Positions 6,912-8,544 of a DNA stretch of 8,544 nt are shown piece by piece. Every line of letters starts with the position of its first letter. The first letter of the stretch is position 1. The stretch spans positions 1 through 8,544 of the forward strand of contig DLRW01000029.1 in the NCBI GenBank assembly GCA_002501205.1, in the 5' to 3' direction. This DNA comes from Flavobacteriales bacterium UBA7878. Its GTDB lineage: Bacteria > Bacteroidota > Bacteroidia > Flavobacteriales > Schleiferiaceae. A program made the position numbers and the translations under genes. The notes below the pieces were generated by a model, which worked only from the letters and a program-made list of their open reading frames with translations, was not told the origin of the DNA and did not search any database.

Positions 6912-6919
6912 TATTTTTG
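6912..6919 (+). promoter_or_regulatory. Candidate -7 box TATTTTTG before the DUF2834-like gene
   Basis: This fits the Bacteroidota -7 consensus TAnnTTTG exactly and lies 15 bases before the ATG at 6935. No TTTG -33 box is found at the right distance, which would fit an activator-dependent promoter or a chance match. Confidence 0.3.
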
Positions 6920-6934
6920 TGGGAAAATGAAGGT

Positions 6935-7264
6935 ATGAAAAGATACTATTTAGCATTTTCCATTTTAGGATTTATTGCACCATCAATCCTAGTTTTACAG
7001 GAATCTATTGAAACGTCGAACATTTTATTGTACACAAATCCCTTGGCTACAATAGAAGCTATGTTCTCTAATAGAATTTCTACTATTTTCATGATTGACT
7101 TGTTGTTTACGGTTGTATTTTTTTTCTTTTGGACCTACGCAGATGGGAAAAAGATCGGTGTAAAGAATATTCCTTTAGTATGGATTTTAACAATGCTTTT
7201 TGGTCTGGCAGGTGGTTTTCCCTTATATCTTTATTTGAGGGAGAGGGGAAGAAGTATTTCTTGA
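6935..7264 (+). CDS. DUF2834-like small membrane protein (109 aa)
   Basis: The start at 6935 is chosen because MKRYYLAFSILGF begins a typical first membrane helix; extending upstream to a TTG at 6857 would add 26 residues translated from the regulator gene in another frame. Three membrane segments are visible: about 5-21, 51-69 and 80-101, separated by a loop with NPLATIEAMFSNRIST and by a basic DGKKIGVKN turn. The end GFPLYLYLRERG is a hallmark of DUF2834 proteins, as is the N-P...F pattern before the second helix. The family has no known function. It follows the Crp/Fnr gene by 31 bases and shares its AT-rich composition, so the two probably form a unit. An eight-T run at 7118-7125 encodes Phe in the second helix. 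Confidence 0.75.
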   Translation: MKRYYLAFSILGFIAPSILVLQESIETSNILLYTNPLATIEAMFSNRISTIFMIDLLFTVVFFFFWTYADGKKIGVKNIPLVWILTMLFGLAGGFPLYLYLRERGRSIS

Positions 7265-7381
7265 ATTAAGCTTAATTAATAGTATAATATTTTAAGGTGA
7301 ATTGTATTCAGTAATAAAGGATGGTTTTAGGGTTTAATTATTTCGCGAAAGCGTAAATTAATTGATAGAATATGGCGGTTT

Positions 7382-7432
7382 AAATTGGAACCGGATGATT
7401 TAGTGGCTTTTTTAACATTTTGGTTCTAATTT
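7382..7432. terminator. Weak candidate hairpin between the DUF2834-like gene and the MFS gene
   Basis: AAATTGGAACC (7382-7392) pairs with GGTTCTAATTT (7422-7432) over 11 bases including one G-U, with a 29-base loop and T-rich DNA after it. The loop is long and the stem is 118 bases past the stop, so termination is uncertain; it could also be an operator or mRNA fold. The rest of the 291-base gap holds short palindromes, such as TTTCGCGAAA at 7341-7350, but no gene. Confidence 0.25.
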
Positions 7433-7555
7433 GTTTGTTTAGAATGAAATAAGTGATTAAATCGCGATCGCAAATTTCTTAGGTCTTTACTAAAAGATAG
7501 TTTTCTCGCTCATTTTACTGATAATTCAAAGCCCATATTGATTTACATTTGGGCC

Positions 7556-8544
7556 ATGCGAGGAAAAAGTGCTGCCGTTCGGTTTATCTTTATTACCATC
7601 CTGATTGATATTATCGGGATCGGTATTATCATTCCGATTGTTCCCGATTTGATTCAGGAACTCACTGATTTTGATAATAGTACCGCTGCTTGGTATGGTG
7701 GCCTATTGGCGGCTACCTATGCGACTATGCAATTCATTTTTGCGCCTATTTTAGGTGGTCTGAGCGATAGCTATGGGCGACGTACCTTACTTTTAATTTC
7801 ACTCTTTGGGCTCGGCTTGGATTACCTGGTAATTGTATTTGCTCCCAGTTTGGCCTGGCTCTTTGTAGCGCGAATAATATCCGGGATTTGTGGTAGTAGC
7901 ATGACCGTAGCCAATGCCTATATCGCGGATATCAGTGGACCGGAAGACCGAGCTAAGAATTTTGGGATGATTGGTGCTGCCTTTGGCTTGGGCTTTATTG
8001 TGGGGCCTACCATTGGTGGTTTATTGGGTGAATATGGCACGCGGGTACCTTTTATGGCCGCCGCCGCTATGGCTTTATTAAACTGGCTCTATGGTTATTT
8101 TGTAGTACCCGAATCCTTGGATACCGAACATCGCAGAGCCTTCTCCTGGAAGCGCGCGAATCCCATTGGTACCCTGAAAAGCATTTTCTCCAATAAGATT
8201 ATTGTTCCCCTTATCATTAGCCTCTTTACTATTTATGTGGCTGCGCATGCTACTCAATCCAACTGGTCTTTCTACACCAAAGAAAAATTTCAGTGGGGAG
8301 CCTTGGAGATTGGACTTTCCCTGGGTTTCGTTGGAGTGATGGTAGCCCTAATCCAAGGTTTGGTGGTAGGTAAAGTGGTGAAAAAACTGGGTGAGGTGAA
8401 AGCAGTCTATTTGGGCTTTTTCTTCAATGCCCTGGGATTACTGCTCTTAGGAATTATTACCGAGCCCTGGATGGTGTATGCCGTAATTGTACCCTATGCT
8501 TTCGGGGGATTGGCTGGACCATCTTTACAGTCGATCATGGCAGG
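7556..8544 (+). CDS. TetA-like (TCR/Tet family) MFS drug efflux transporter, N-terminal 329 residues (3' truncated)
   Basis: The frame runs from ATG 7556 to the window edge without a stop. Helix 1 has ILIDIIGIGIIIPIVPDL with Asp18, matching the Asp conserved in TetA drug:proton antiporters. Motif A lies between helices 2 and 3 (GGLSDSYGRR, 67-76), motif B in helix 4 (RIISGICGSSMTVANAYIAD, 106-125), and the antiporter motif C in helix 5 (GLGFIVGPTIGG, 144-155). About nine helices are visible of the usual twelve, and the family is near 400 residues, so about 70 are missing. These proteins export drugs from the cytoplasm in exchange for protons. Homologs in environmental Bacteroidota are common and often not tetracycline-specific, so the substrate is open. 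Hand-counted GC near 46% is well above the preceding gene pair. A TACATTTG box at 7544-7551 lies just before the ATG. Confidence 0.9.
   Translation, partial: MRGKSAAVRFIFITILIDIIGIGIIIPIVPDLIQELTDFDNSTAAWYGGLLAATYATMQFIFAPILGGLSDSYGRRTLLLISLFGLGLDYLVIVFAPSLAWLFVARIISGICGSSMTVANAYIADISGPEDRAKNFGMIGAAFGLGFIVGPTIGGLLGEYGTRVPFMAAAAMALLNWLYGYFVVPESLDTEHRRAFSWKRANPIGTLKSIFSNKIIVPLIISLFTIYVAAHATQSNWSFYTKEKFQWGALEIGLSLGFVGVMVALIQGLVVGKVVKKLGEVKAVYLGFFFNALGLLLLGIITEPWMVYAVIVPYAFGGLAGPSLQSIMA

Noticed and set aside
6857..6934. Longer N-terminus for the DUF2834-like protein from a TTG start
   Set aside because: The added 26 residues come from the regulator's DNA in another frame, and the first helix begins properly at the ATG at 6935.
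7264..7277. Perfect 14-base palindrome AATTAAGCTTAATT right after the DUF2834-like stop
   Set aside because: All AT outside the central AGCT and with no room for a loop beyond a 5-base stem, so too weak for a terminator; AT-rich palindromes are common.
7464..7471. GCGATCGC octamer, like the cyanobacterial HIP1 repeat
   Set aside because: Single copy in an unrelated phylum; palindromic octamers occur by chance.

Overview
The window looks like chromosome from a Bacteroidota bacterium, probably a flavobacterium or a near relative. The evidence is two C-terminal type IX secretion (T9SS) sorting domains, dockerin-like KYTG repeats typical of Bacteroidota surface proteins, a Bacteroidota-style Crp/Fnr regulator, A-rich leaders instead of Shine-Dalgarno sites, and moderate GC. 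No tRNA, rRNA, CRISPR array or insertion sequence was seen.

Positions 2-4281 (+) hold a tight four-gene run for cell-surface or exported proteins. It begins with the C-terminal end of an S74-type intramolecular chaperone protein, cut by the window edge. A 4-base ATGA overlap leads into a 552-residue exported protein ending in two 40-residue dockerin-like repeats. After 24 bases comes a 709-residue protein with a T9SS sorting domain, and after 15 bases a 65-residue tripartite protein resembling PID-CTERM small proteins. The spacing suggests one transcript. The 709-residue gene carries a run of nine G that could act as a slip site.

Positions 4282-4752 form a convergent gene-free stretch rich in inverted repeats. 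On the minus strand, 4753-5871 encodes a secreted NHL-type beta-propeller with its own T9SS sorting domain. A 426-base divergent spacer follows.

Positions 6298-7264 (+) are an AT-rich pair: a Crp/Fnr-family regulator and a small DUF2834-like membrane protein. A perfect 16-base palindrome with the FNR-like layout TTGAC-N4-GTCAA lies at the end of the regulator gene. It sits near where a class II activator would bind if the candidate TATTTTTG element upstream of the membrane gene is a promoter. The window ends inside a TetA-like MFS drug transporter gene (7556 onward).

No clearly new system is proven. The best leads are the G9 tract, the divergent small sorted protein, the palindrome between regulator and membrane gene, and the structured convergent spacer.
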